Of a DNA stretch of 64,000 nt, positions 1 to 8,154 are shown piece by piece (position 1 is the stretch's first letter; every line of letters starts with the position of its first letter). Source of the stretch: an uncultured Tenacibaculum sp. (GTDB lineage Bacteria > Bacteroidota > Bacteroidia > Flavobacteriales > Flavobacteriaceae). Below the pieces are notes generated by a model that searched no databases, was not told the origin of the DNA, and saw only the letters and a list, made by a program, of their open reading frames with translations. Made by a program: the position numbers and the translations under genes. The stretch is taken from assembly GCF_947502995.1 (NCBI RefSeq), contig NZ_CANNBW010000001.1, forward strand, positions 186,001 to 250,000, read 5' to 3'.

Positions 1-371
1 TAGCACTTTCTATAGATGTAAAAGAAGAGGCTTATATCATTCCAATGTTAGACGCTAGACGTATGGAAGTTTATTCTGCAGTTTTCACAAATTCTAAAGA
101 ACAAATAAGAGAAGTAAAAGCTGAAGTTATAGATGAAAACTCTTTTAAAGAGTATACTGATAAAAAAGTTTATCTGTTAGGTGATGGAAGTGATAAATGT
201 AAAGAGATTTTAAATCATCCTAATTTTGTTTTCGTAGAAGATAAACATCCTTCTTCAGTACAAATGGCAGAATTAAGTTATGCTAAGTACAAAAAAAACG
301 ACATCGAAGATGTCGCTTATTTTGAACCTTTTTATTTAAAAGATTTTATGGTTACTCCACAAAAGAAATAA
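1..371 (+). CDS. tsaB: TsaB, tRNA t6A biosynthesis protein (C-terminal part)
   Basis: The reading frame is open from the first bases of the window, so the N-terminus lies upstream. The segment LDARRMEVYSAVF is the conserved TsaB signature, in which an Asp-Ala-Arg-Arg-x-Glu core sits in the second ASKHA-fold subdomain. TsaB is the non-catalytic partner of TsaD in making N6-threonylcarbamoyladenosine at position 37 of ANN-decoding tRNAs in the cytoplasm. About 122 codons are present, roughly the second half of a normal 220-230 residue protein. The stop codon directly abuts the stop of the convergent gene at 372, with no intergenic base and therefore no room for a dedicated terminator. Identification rests on the motif and is fairly secure. 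Confidence 0.88.
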   Translation, partial: ALSIDVKEEAYIIPMLDARRMEVYSAVFTNSKEQIREVKAEVIDENSFKEYTDKKVYLLGDGSDKCKEILNHPNFVFVEDKHPSSVQMAELSYAKYKKNDIEDVAYFEPFYLKDFMVTPQKK

Positions 372-1049
372 TTATAAAGAACTATAGTATCTTAAAATTC
401 TAAATAAATCTTTCTTTCTTTTGTGTTTTAATTTGTTTGTTTTAGCAAACTCTTTAACCTTGTCTTTTTTATCTCCCATTAACTTGAAGAAAGCTTTCTT
501 TTTCTTTGGTAGTTTTTTTAATTCACCTTTTCCAAAGTCTAAATAGTAAACATCTTTTATTCTTTTAAACCTAGCAGGTTTAGAATTTTCGTAACTAGAT
601 ACAGCTTGCTTTTCCTTAAGGAATTTTACTTTTTGCTTACATAATAAAGTAAAGTTTTTTAAAGGTAATTCTTCCTTGTAGTATCCAATAGTTTCTGTTA
701 CAGGATCTTTATGAACGCTGTAAGCAATTTTTAAACTACTATTATATACTCTGTTTCCTTCTTTTCTTGGTAACTCGTATGTTTTTGAGTTCGACTTAAT
801 TTCAACAACGTCTCTATAAGCATTGTATCTAAAAAGTACTTCATTTGGATATTCATTAATTTTACCTTGGAAAAAATCTTTAACGATATAAGGAGAACCT
901 TCTACTCCTGTGTAATCTACATTTTTCCCTTCTTTACTAATTAAATCACTAAAGAATCTACCTCTTGAACTCCCCGAAGAACCTATACTTTGTGCGAAAG
1001 TAGTAGTAGTGATTAAAAAAACTAAAACCTTAAGAATGTTTTTTGTCAT
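372..1049 (-). CDS. Secreted hypothetical protein
   Basis: A 225-residue protein with a clear Sec signal peptide (MTKNILKVLVFL then a Thr-rich stretch ending TFAQS). The mature part has no motif I can name. It starts with a Ser/Gly-rich segment (about residues 21-30), has a beta-rich middle, and ends in a very basic Lys/Arg-rich tail from about residue 170. I expect a periplasmic or outer-membrane-associated protein. It is read 16 bases after the MscS-like gene, so the two are probably co-transcribed. Function is unknown; lineage-restricted flavobacterial proteins of this form are common. Confidence 0.7.
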   Translation of the reverse strand: MTKNILKVLVFLITTTTFAQSIGSSGSSRGRFFSDLISKEGKNVDYTGVEGSPYIVKDFFQGKINEYPNEVLFRYNAYRDVVEIKSNSKTYELPRKEGNRVYNSSLKIAYSVHKDPVTETIGYYKEELPLKNFTLLCKQKVKFLKEKQAVSSYENSKPARFKRIKDVYYLDFGKGELKKLPKKKKAFFKLMGDKKDKVKEFAKTNKLKHKRKKDLFRILRYYSSL

Positions 1050-1065
1050 GATTTTTGTATTTACT

Positions 1066-1866
1066 CTATTTTTGAATTTCGACCGAATGTGGATAAGGTA
1101 TTTCGATCCCCGCCTTATCTAATTCAATCTTTGTATGTTCTATAATGTGAAAATATGCATTCCAATAATCAGAAGATTTAACCCAAGTTCTTGTAATAAA
1201 GTTTACAGAACTATCAGCTAATTCTCCTACTAAAACTACTGGTGCAGGGTCTTTTAATGTAAAAGGAGTGTTTTCAGTCACTGATAAAAGCACTTCTTTC
1301 GTTTGTTTAATATCAGCATCATATGAAACACCAAATGTTAAATCAACACGCCTTTTTTCTTCTGATGAATAATTAATAATATTTCCGTTAGATAAAACTC
1401 CATTAGGAATTATTACTTCTTTATTGTCTACTGTATTTAATTTTGTTGTAAAAATCTGTATGTCTTTTACAACACCTTGTTCTCCTTGAGCTTCGATGTA
1501 ATCACCCACTTTAAATGGCCTAAAAATCATAATAAGAGCGCCACCAGCAAAGTTTGATAGAGAACCTTGTAGTGCCATACCAATTGCTAAACCAGCCGCC
1601 GCAATAATTGCAGCAAAAGAAGTTGTTTCTACTCCAAGTTGACCAGCAACAGTTACTAGTAAAAAGATTTTTAAAGCCCAGTTAACTAAACTTCCTAAAA
1701 AACCACGAAGAGATGTATCTATACCTCTTTTTTCCATCAATTTCTTAACCGTTTTGGTTATAATACCTATAACCCATAATCCAATAATTAATAGCAATAA
1801 AGCTGCTACTACTTTTGGCGCGTATTCGATTAATACATCTTTGAATTTTTCTAAGTTTTTTTCCAT
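1066..1866 (-). CDS. MscS-family mechanosensitive ion channel
   Basis: A 266-residue small-conductance mechanosensitive channel, close in length to E. coli MscS (286). Three N-terminal membrane segments are visible at about residues 15-36, 58-80 and 85-115. The third carries the Gly/Ala-rich pore helix (AIGMALQGSLSNFAGG), followed by the conserved RPFKVGDYIEA start of the cytoplasmic beta domain and the IPNG motif. It would open in the inner membrane under hypo-osmotic tension and release solutes. It is the first gene of a likely two-gene minus-strand unit with the secreted hypothetical protein. A second, unrelated channel (MscL) lies at 58810. Confidence 0.93.
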   Translation of the reverse strand: MEKNLEKFKDVLIEYAPKVVAALLLLIIGLWVIGIITKTVKKLMEKRGIDTSLRGFLGSLVNWALKIFLLVTVAGQLGVETTSFAAIIAAAGLAIGMALQGSLSNFAGGALIMIFRPFKVGDYIEAQGEQGVVKDIQIFTTKLNTVDNKEVIIPNGVLSNGNIINYSSEEKRRVDLTFGVSYDADIKQTKEVLLSVTENTPFTLKDPAPVVLVGELADSSVNFITRTWVKSSDYWNAYFHIIEHTKIELDKAGIEIPYPHSVEIQK

Positions 1867-2052
1867 GTTTTGATTGATTGTGAAAAGGGTTATTCAATTC
1901 TACAGTCTAGTAATCGACATCAAAATTCAATATACTCACTGAATTTTTTAATCGTGATTACGTAGTATAACAGTTAAAAATAAATAACTCCTACCTGTTT
2001 AATAAAAATTTAAATGTTTTTGGGTATTAATTAACACTATTGTCAATTAAAT

Positions 2053-2085
2053 AAATTAAAAAAAGCGGTATTTGATACCGCATTT
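2053..2085 (-). terminator. Rho-independent terminator after dodecin
   Basis: A perfect 7-bp stem, GCGGTAT (2065-2071) with ATACCGC (2075-2081) and a 3-base loop, lies 30 bases downstream of the dodecin stop. On the minus strand it is followed by a run of seven T residues. Confidence 0.85.
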
Positions 2086-2110
2086 TATGATAGTAGTAGT
2101 TTTGTTTTAC

Positions 2111-2311
2111 TTATTTAACCTCAAAGGTTACTTTTAAGTTTACTCTAAATTCGGATACTTCATCATCTTTTACGACAACACTTTGTGATTGTACAAATGC
2201 CGATCTGATGTTTTTTACAGATTTAGATGCTTGACTTACTGCTTTTTTAGTAGCATCTTCCCAGCTTTTTTCTGAGTTAGCTAGAATTTCAATTACTTTC
2301 ATTACTGCCAT
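2111..2311 (-). CDS. Dodecin, flavin-binding storage protein
   Basis: A 66-residue protein of full dodecin length. The hallmark segment SEKSWEDATKKAV (about residues 13-25) carries the conserved Trp. It lies between an N-terminal strand beginning MKVIEI and a strongly beta C-terminus ending NLKVTFEVK. Dodecins form hollow dodecamers that bind FMN or riboflavin-type flavins and buffer free flavin in the cytoplasm. It is monocistronic, with its own terminator and a likely -7 element TATATTTG read on the minus strand at 2348-2341. A perfect 8-bp inverted repeat lies just upstream of that element. Confidence 0.93.
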   Translation of the reverse strand: MAVMKVIEILANSEKSWEDATKKAVSQASKSVKNIRSAFVQSQSVVVKDDEVSEFRVNLKVTFEVK

Positions 2312-2340
2312 AATAGAATTTTTTAATTAATTACTAATTA

Positions 2341-2370
2341 CAAATATAAAACTATTTGATATTCAAATAG
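2341..2370 (-). promoter_or_regulatory. Dodecin promoter with palindromic possible operator
   Basis: The minus-strand -7 element TATATTTG is at 2348-2341. Directly upstream is a perfect inverted repeat, CTATTTGA-TAT-TCAAATAG (2352-2370), which covers the spacer and -33 region. A repressor bound there would block the promoter; the factor is unknown. Confidence 0.5.
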
Positions 2371-2407
2371 GAAAAATCCCTAATGTTAATTTAACGTAAA
2401 CAAAAGC

Positions 2408-2438
2408 TTGTTTAAAAGTAAATTTATTGTTATATTTG
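2408..2438 (+). promoter_or_regulatory. Promoter of the MORN-repeat gene
   Basis: A good match to the flavobacterial consensus TTG-N17-23-TAnnTTTG: TTG at 2408-2410, a 20-base spacer, then TATATTTG at 2431-2438. The ATG of the gene is at 2472. Confidence 0.72.
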
Positions 2439-2471
2439 TAATATAAATGTTAATGAATAAATGTTTTAGAT

Positions 2472-2822
2472 ATGAAAAAATTAGTAGTTTTAGTTTGCTT
2501 CTTAGTTATGGGTAGTGTATTCGCTCAAAAGGAAACAAAATCTTTATACGAGAAAGAAGGTGATTTAATAAAAGTAACTCACTTTCATAATAATGGTAAT
2601 GTTAAGGAACAAGGTTTTTATAAAGACAAGTTATTACATGGGAAATGGGTGATTTATGATGCAAAAGGAGATAAAAAAGTAATGGCTTTTTATGAAAGAG
2701 GTAAAAAAGTAGGTAAATGGTTTATCTGGGAGAAAGATGAATTAAAAGAAATAAACTACGAAAATAATGCTATAGCTAGCATTCAATCTTGGAAAGAAAG
2801 TACTAAGATTGCAGTTAAATAA
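2472..2822 (+). CDS. Secreted MORN-repeat protein
   Basis: A 116-residue protein with a signal peptide (residues 1-18, ending SVFAQ). It has at least two MORN-like repeats of the bacterial variant type: GNVKEQGFYKDKLLHGKW (about residues 42-59) and a second ending ERGKKVGKWFIW (about residues 76-87). Such repeats form short beta-hairpins and are frequent in exported Bacteroidota proteins, where they are thought to mediate protein or surface contacts. There is no catalytic motif. It is monocistronic, with its own promoter and a strong terminator shared with the convergent gene. The partner is unknown. Confidence 0.82.
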   Translation: MKKLVVLVCFLVMGSVFAQKETKSLYEKEGDLIKVTHFHNNGNVKEQGFYKDKLLHGKWVIYDAKGDKKVMAFYERGKKVGKWFIWEKDELKEINYENNAIASIQSWKESTKIAVK

Positions 2823-2846
2823 AGAAACTACTACGAAAGATAAAAT

Positions 2847-2883
2847 AAAAAAAACCGAGATCATTAGATCTCGGTTTTTTTAT
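2847..2883. terminator. Bidirectional terminator
   Basis: A perfect 8-bp stem, CCGAGATC (2855-2862) with GATCTCGG (2867-2874) and loop ATTA, is flanked by an A-run on the left and a T-run on the right. It can therefore stop both the MORN gene and the convergent lipoprotein gene. Confidence 0.9.
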
Positions 2884-2901
2884 TTTATTTAAATATTCTG
2901 A

Positions 2902-4860
2902 TTATAAGCTTGCATTTCTCCAAGTCCATCCAGAAATATCTACTTTAGTTCCTGTCATGTAAGTTGCAGTAGTTGAAGCTGCAGCACCATCAATAATTAC
3001 ATTAGCTAAAGGTCCGTCATCTTTCATGTCGATGTTTGTAGTGTAACCTTCTAACCAAATGTTGTTAATTGTAGCTCCAGATTGCTTTTTAAATTGTAAA
3101 GCAGTTCCTCCTACAGTAGAAATAGCAGTTAAGTTTGTGAAAGTTGGGTTTCCGTTATCCTTATCTCCTTCAAAAGCAGTAGAGAAACCAGCTATTGTAT
3201 GAGTAATGTAAGTATTAGTTACTGTACCATTCCATCCTTCAGTCCAATCTACTGAATCATCTTCGTTATTTTCTAAGTATAAGTTAGAAGCATTAACTGT
3301 ACCTCCGAAGAATTCAACACCATCATCAGAACCGTTAATTACAGAAATGTATTCGATAGTAGTTCCAGATCCAACAGCGTATAAAGAAAGTCCGTTGTAT
3401 TGAGATTCAGAATTAATTTGAGCTCCAGTTCCTTTTAAAACTAAATATCTTACAGATCCAGAGTTATCATTATCTACAGTACCTCCATAAATAAATCCAC
3501 CAACTTCAGCTTCAGCATCTACACCAGCAGTAGTAGTAGCTTTACCACAAATTGTTAAACCTCCCCAGTCACCAGGGTTTCCGTTTACAGAAGCAATAAC
3601 TACTGGGTTAGTAGAAGTTCCTTGGATGTCTATTTTACCACCTTTTAAAACAGCGATATAAACTCCAGTTCCACCATCTCTAGCTTCAATCTTAGTTCCA
3701 GCAGGAATAATTAATTCACCACCTTCTTGTACGATGTAAGAAGAATTTAATTTATAAGATAAAGAAGGATCTAAAGTAACTGTTCCAGAAACTGTTCCTT
3801 GTAATAAAGTAGCATCAGTACTTAAAGTAGAGTTTACCCAAGCAAAGTTAGCAATATCAACAGTTGGAGGGTTAGTATAGTTTAATAATGGATTAGCTTC
3901 AGCACCTTCGATAATAACGTTAGCTAATGGTCCATCGTCTTTCATATCAATAGATACATCATAACCAGTTAAAGATAAACCAGTGATTGTAGCTCCTGAT
4001 TGTTTCTTGAATTGTAAAGCAGTACCACCTACAGTAGATACAGCAGTAACATTGTTAAATTTAGGATTATTATTATCCTTATCAGCTTCAAATGCAGTAG
4101 AGAAACCTCCTTTAGTGTTAGAAATGTAAGTATTATCTACAGTTCCGTTCCATCCTTCTGTCCAGTCAATAGCATCATCTTCACAGTTTTCAACATAAAT
4201 GTTAGTTGCATTTACTGTACCTCCGAAGAATTCAACACCATCATCAGATCCATCTACAACAGCAACATTGCTAATAGTTGTTCCTGATCCAACAGCATAT
4301 AAAGAAACACCGTTATATTGAGATTCAGAGTTAATTTGAGCACCAGTTCCTTTAATTAATAAGTAGTTAATAGAACCAGAGTTGTCAGCATCGTTAGTGC
4401 CTCCATAAATGAAACCACCAACTTCAGCTTCAGCACCAACACCAGCAGTAGTTGTTGCGTTACCACAAATTGTTAATCCACCCCAATCTCCTGGATCAGC
4501 AGAAGCAGAAGACATAATAACAGGACTTGAAGAAGTACCATTAATGTTGATTTTTCCACCTTGTAAAACAGCAATATAAATTTCAGTACCACCAGCAGCA
4601 GCTGTAATGTTTGTACCAGCAGGAATAGTTAAAGTTGCCCCACTTTTAACGATAAATGCTTTTGTTAAGTTATAGTTAGTACCAGCTGATAAAGTAAAAT
4701 CTTGCTCTAAAGACCCACTCATGATACCATTATTTAAATTTTCAATTACTTCAGAAGCTGGAGGATTTCCAATTGGTTCTGGATCATCGCTACAGTTAGT
4801 TAGGGTTAATGAAGCGAAAGAAAACGCTGCTAATCCTAATAATTTTGTTACTTTTTTCAT
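2902..4860 (-). CDS. Surface lipoprotein with duplicated beta-helix domain
   Basis: A 652-residue lipoprotein. The signal peptide ends in lipobox LTNC (Cys at about residue 23), followed by SDDPE. That closely resembles the Ser/Asp-rich lipoprotein export tag of Flavobacteriia, so surface display is likely. The mature protein is two consecutive units (about 40-340 and 345-650) that are largely identical. Each contains GGxIYGG, GSDDGVEFFGGTVNA, a DWTEGWNGT segment, and TAFEADKDN or its variant TAFEGDKDN. Regular hydrophobic/Asn/Gly periodicity suggests a right-handed parallel beta-helix. It follows the TBDR at 5012 in the same direction, so a receptor and surface-lipoprotein pair for an unknown ligand is likely. 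No catalytic residues are recognisable. Confidence 0.82.
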   Translation of the reverse strand: MKKVTKLLGLAAFSFASLTLTNCSDDPEPIGNPPASEVIENLNNGIMSGSLEQDFTLSAGTNYNLTKAFIVKSGATLTIPAGTNITAAAGGTEIYIAVLQGGKININGTSSSPVIMSSASADPGDWGGLTICGNATTTAGVGAEAEVGGFIYGGTNDADNSGSINYLLIKGTGAQINSESQYNGVSLYAVGSGTTISNVAVVDGSDDGVEFFGGTVNATNIYVENCEDDAIDWTEGWNGTVDNTYISNTKGGFSTAFEADKDNNNPKFNNVTAVSTVGGTALQFKKQSGATITGLSLTGYDVSIDMKDDGPLANVIIEGAEANPLLNYTNPPTVDIANFAWVNSTLSTDATLLQGTVSGTVTLDPSLSYKLNSSYIVQEGGELIIPAGTKIEARDGGTGVYIAVLKGGKIDIQGTSTNPVVIASVNGNPGDWGGLTICGKATTTAGVDAEAEVGGFIYGGTVDNDNSGSVRYLVLKGTGAQINSESQYNGLSLYAVGSGTTIEYISVINGSDDGVEFFGGTVNASNLYLENNEDDSVDWTEGWNGTVTNTYITHTIAGFSTAFEGDKDNGNPTFTNLTAISTVGGTALQFKKQSGATINNIWLEGYTTNIDMKDDGPLANVIIDGAAASTTATYMTGTKVDISGWTWRNASL

Positions 4861-4930
4861 TTTACTTGTTTTATTCTATGTTTTTGTTACATTTTTATGC
4901 TACAAAGAAATTCTATTATCCTTTTGAAAT

Positions 4931-5002
4931 CTTTAACTGTATGTTAATTATAGGTTACAATTACTACTTGTGTAACTGTTGTAATCTTAACAAACAGTTA
5001 AG
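4931..5002. repeat. Long imperfect hairpin between TBDR and lipoprotein genes
   Basis: Arms 4931-4947 plus 4953-4960 pair with 4979-4986 plus 4987-5002. This gives about 24 base pairs with one mismatch, a one-base bulge and a five-base bulge around an 18-base loop. It begins 10 bases after the TBDR stop on the minus strand. It lacks a T-tract, so it looks more like an mRNA processing or stability element than a simple terminator. Confidence 0.6.
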
Positions 5003-5011
5003 CGGATATTA

Positions 5012-7840
5012 CTAAAACTTATATGAAAGACCTAGGCTTAATTGTGTACCACTATTATATCTTCTAACTACTTCGTTAGTTTCTATTAAAGTGTTTTGGT
5101 TTCTAATGAATTGTGTTTGATCTATGTCTGGATTTAAAAGGTTTCTACCGATTAACTTTACTGTTAAACCTTTAGAAAGTTGTTTGCTTAAAATAAGATC
5201 TAAAGTAACAAAGCCTTTCTCAACAATCTCTTCATTAAATAATACTGCACTGTTAGCAAAATCTTCAGGACCACCTAAAGAGAATACTTTATCAGAAGAG
5301 TAATTACCTACTAAAGTCGCAATAAACTCTTTTTCTGTTCTAGAGTTATATGTTAAAGACCCGTTTAAGATTAAGTCTGATGCTCCTTGTAAATCAGATT
5401 CAGTTCTACCATTGTATCTAAAGTTTGGTAATAAATCCTGATTAAACCACATTTTAGTTGCGTTTGCAGTAAAATTTAAAATACCTTTTTCATCTTCGTT
5501 TTTGATGATATCTAATCTACTTTCAACTTCGAATCCGAATACGTTAGCAGACTCACCAGTGTTAGCAAATTGGAAGTTTCCTGAAGAACCACGAGTAATA
5601 GAAAGGTTAATTGGGTTTTCTATTTGCTTGTAGAAAGCTGTTGCAGAAACTAATTCTCCTCTACTTGGGAAGAATTCCCATTTTACGTCGATGTTATATA
5701 CATCAGATTTTTCTAAATTCTGGTTACCTTTCACTACACGACCAGTCGGAGAAACATATTCAAACGGAGATATTTCTTTAAATTCTGGTAATGTTTGCGT
5801 GATACTTGAAGCAAAACGTAAGAAATGCTTCTCATTGATTTCATATTTTAAGTTAACACTTGGATAAAGGCTACTATATACTTTTTCAGTTTGTCCAATT
5901 CTTGGAACATTAGTATCTCTATTAATGAAGTTTGCTACATCCCAAATTGCATTAATTTGATCTCTTTCGTAACGGATACCAATATTACCAGATAATTTAT
6001 TATCAAATTTAAAATCGAAATTTGCAAAACCACCTAAGATTAATAATTCACCCATGAAAGCATCAGGAATACCTTCTCTTAAAGTTAAGTTGCTAGCTAA
6101 ACCATCTGCAGTAAATACTGTAGATAATTGATCGATTGAAGGAGCGTTTACACCTCTTGCTCTTACTCCGATGAACTGAGATCTGAAGTTTCTTTCTTTA
6201 TATCTAAAATCAAAACCATAATTTAATTTGAATGGTTTATTGTCATCTTCATCTAAAGCTCCTAATTTCCATCCGTTTTCAACAAATGCATTAAACTCAG
6301 TATCTTCAATTTTTTGACTAGACTTACGTTGTTGGAAATCACCTACAGCAGAAAATTCAATTTCAGGACTATTAGCAATATCTAAAATGTTTACTTCATT
6401 TCTAACTCTATTAGGCTCTTCTGCTAAAACAAAGTTGAAACCACCACCCCAGTTAAGAGTATTACTTTCATTCCATTTGTGCTCACCTAATAATTGATTT
6501 ACAAACATTAAAGTTTGCTTAAAGTTTTGATCTCTTACAAAAGCACCGTCTTCTTGAGGATCTTGATCAAATACATAACCGAATCCTTTTCTTCCTGCTT
6601 CGTATAAAATTTCGTTTCCAGTATTTACAAATAAAGTATTGTATTTTAATTTGTTATTACTGTTTAATTTTACTTTTAGGTTTAAATAACCAGTAGCATT
6701 ATAATTTGTAGTGAATCGCTCTACATCTCTTCTGTTTGGATCTACACCAAAAGCTAAAGTTTGAGGTAAATCATCTTCTAAAGTAGAGAAACCATTATCT
6801 TCTATATTTGAACGGAATGATCTAAAAATTTCATCTCTGTAGTTGCTAGATTGAGAGTAAGAAGCAGTAGCGAAAAGTCTAAAACCTTTTCCGAATAATT
6901 GAAACTTCTTACCTCCAGAAATAGAACCGCTAAAGTTTAAAGGTTTGCTATCTGCAGTTTTAGTATCCCATCCTTGACGAGTAATTAAATCTACAAGAGC
7001 AAATTGTTTTTGGTGAAATCCTAAAGTAACATCATCACTAATTATAGTTTGTCTGAAATCACCATCCATATTTAAAATGTTAGAATTAACTCCACCGCTA
7101 AAACTAACAGAAAACATGTCTTTAGAGTATTCTTTAGAAACCACATCTACATTACCAGAAGCTTCATCAGCATATCTAGAACTAGAATACGTTTTGCTTA
7201 TACCTACATTTTGAATAACACCAGTAGTGAATAAGTTTAAGTTAATGTTCTTTTTATCTACATCATCTGAAGGAATTGGTAATCCGTTCATACTAGTAGA
7301 TAAATATCTATCTCCTAAACCACGAATGTAAATGTCACCAGAACTTTCACTCTTAGTTACACCAGAAATTTTAGTTGTAGCATTAGCTGCATTACTTACA
7401 CCCTTCTTTGCAAGTTCTTGAGCTCCGATACTTTCTTTAATTATGGTAGCTTTCTTTTGTTCTAATATTAAAGCGCTTTCCTTCTCTCTATTAATAGTAG
7501 TAGTAATTTGAACTTCTTCTAATTGTTCACCACCACTAGCACCAAGTTCTTGGTTTATAACTAAAGTTTTACCAGCTACAACTGTAATTGGTTTTTCTAT
7601 AGTTTGGTAACCCACAAAACTAAAAACTAAAGTGTGATTTCCTGCAGGAACAGAAATGGTATATTTTCCATCTAAGTCTGTATTACCACCGATAGAAGTA
7701 CCTTTGATAAATACATTAGCAAATGGTAAGGTTTCACCATTCATTTCTTTATCAGTAACAGTCCCCGTAACTGTACCCTTGTCTTGTGCAACGACCATTT
7801 GACACAGACAAACTAAAGCAATCAATAAAATTTTTTTCAT
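5012..7840 (-). CDS. TonB-dependent receptor (carboxypeptidase-regulatory-domain type)
   Basis: A 942-residue outer-membrane receptor. I take the ATG at 7840, which starts a normal signal peptide (MKKILLIALVCLCQMVVAQ); an upstream in-frame TTG would add nine residues before it. Next come a CarboxypepD_reg-like beta-sandwich (about 20-105), a plug domain (about 130-240, with the conserved IYIRGLGDRY segment) and a 22-strand barrel. The barrel ends in the aromatic C-terminal strand LSLGLSYKF. It imports a ligand using TonB energy. No SusD follows it. The next gene is instead the beta-helix surface lipoprotein, which may capture the ligand. The substrate cannot be read from sequence. Confidence 0.93.
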   Translation of the reverse strand: MKKILLIALVCLCQMVVAQDKGTVTGTVTDKEMNGETLPFANVFIKGTSIGGNTDLDGKYTISVPAGNHTLVFSFVGYQTIEKPITVVAGKTLVINQELGASGGEQLEEVQITTTINREKESALILEQKKATIIKESIGAQELAKKGVSNAANATTKISGVTKSESSGDIYIRGLGDRYLSTSMNGLPIPSDDVDKKNINLNLFTTGVIQNVGISKTYSSSRYADEASGNVDVVSKEYSKDMFSVSFSGGVNSNILNMDGDFRQTIISDDVTLGFHQKQFALVDLITRQGWDTKTADSKPLNFSGSISGGKKFQLFGKGFRLFATASYSQSSNYRDEIFRSFRSNIEDNGFSTLEDDLPQTLAFGVDPNRRDVERFTTNYNATGYLNLKVKLNSNNKLKYNTLFVNTGNEILYEAGRKGFGYVFDQDPQEDGAFVRDQNFKQTLMFVNQLLGEHKWNESNTLNWGGGFNFVLAEEPNRVRNEVNILDIANSPEIEFSAVGDFQQRKSSQKIEDTEFNAFVENGWKLGALDEDDNKPFKLNYGFDFRYKERNFRSQFIGVRARGVNAPSIDQLSTVFTADGLASNLTLREGIPDAFMGELLILGGFANFDFKFDNKLSGNIGIRYERDQINAIWDVANFINRDTNVPRIGQTEKVYSSLYPSVNLKYEINEKHFLRFASSITQTLPEFKEISPFEYVSPTGRVVKGNQNLEKSDVYNIDVKWEFFPSRGELVSATAFYKQIENPINLSITRGSSGNFQFANTGESANVFGFEVESRLDIIKNEDEKGILNFTANATKMWFNQDLLPNFRYNGRTESDLQGASDLILNGSLTYNSRTEKEFIATLVGNYSSDKVFSLGGPEDFANSAVLFNEEIVEKGFVTLDLILSKQLSKGLTVKLIGRNLLNPDIDQTQFIRNQNTLIETNEVVRRYNSGTQLSLGLSYKF

Positions 7841-8154
7841 TTTTACGTATTCTAAAATCAATTGCAAAAGTCTACTGATTGTGTAAACAAAAGGTTACTT
7901 TTAAATTATGCTTAGTTTATTAGAATGTTTATTTTATGTTAAGTAAAAGAGTATTGAAAGTTAAGCCAAATAAAACAGCTACTTCAGGCTTGATGAAGTA
8001 GCTGTTTGTTTATTAATTGATTATGTGTGTTAATTATTAATAAATTCTCTTCTTATGAAGTATGTTTTTGGTTTTTGATAATCCTTTTGAACAAAATCTT
8101 CTAGGTAACTATCAAAAATATTTTGAATCAAGTTTGATCCAAAAACCCATTAAA
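7841..8154. other. Intergenic region with strong stem-loop
   Basis: This gene-free stretch lies between the thioredoxin-fold gene and the TBDR, both minus strand. It holds a perfect 14-bp inverted repeat (7973-7986 with 7994-8007, 7-base loop), listed separately as a terminator. Between 8022 and 8146 the minus strand is open for about 40 codons without an ATG. I did not find an exact TAnnTTTG promoter for the TBDR; the closest is TAGACTTTTG just upstream of its start, which has an extra base. Confidence 0.6.
7965..8012 (-). terminator. Terminator of the TBDR/thioredoxin-fold unit
   Basis: A perfect 14-bp stem, left arm 7973-7986 and right arm 7994-8007, is followed on the minus strand by a T-rich tract. 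It lies about 150 bases downstream of the thioredoxin-fold stop. Confidence 0.75.

Noticed and set aside
4721..5015. Two overlapping plus-strand reading frames of 68 codons.
   Set aside because: They run antisense through the beta-helix lipoprotein gene start and the hairpin, with hydrophobic, low-complexity translations. They are shadows.
7841..7867. Longer TBDR start at a TTG.
   Set aside because: The ATG at 7840 gives a proper signal peptide; the extra nine residues would displace it.
8022..8146. A 40-codon open stretch on the minus strand downstream of the thioredoxin-fold gene.
   Set aside because: It has no ATG or good start and follows an in-frame stop. The translation matches nothing I recognise; AT-rich chance reading or a remnant is more likely.
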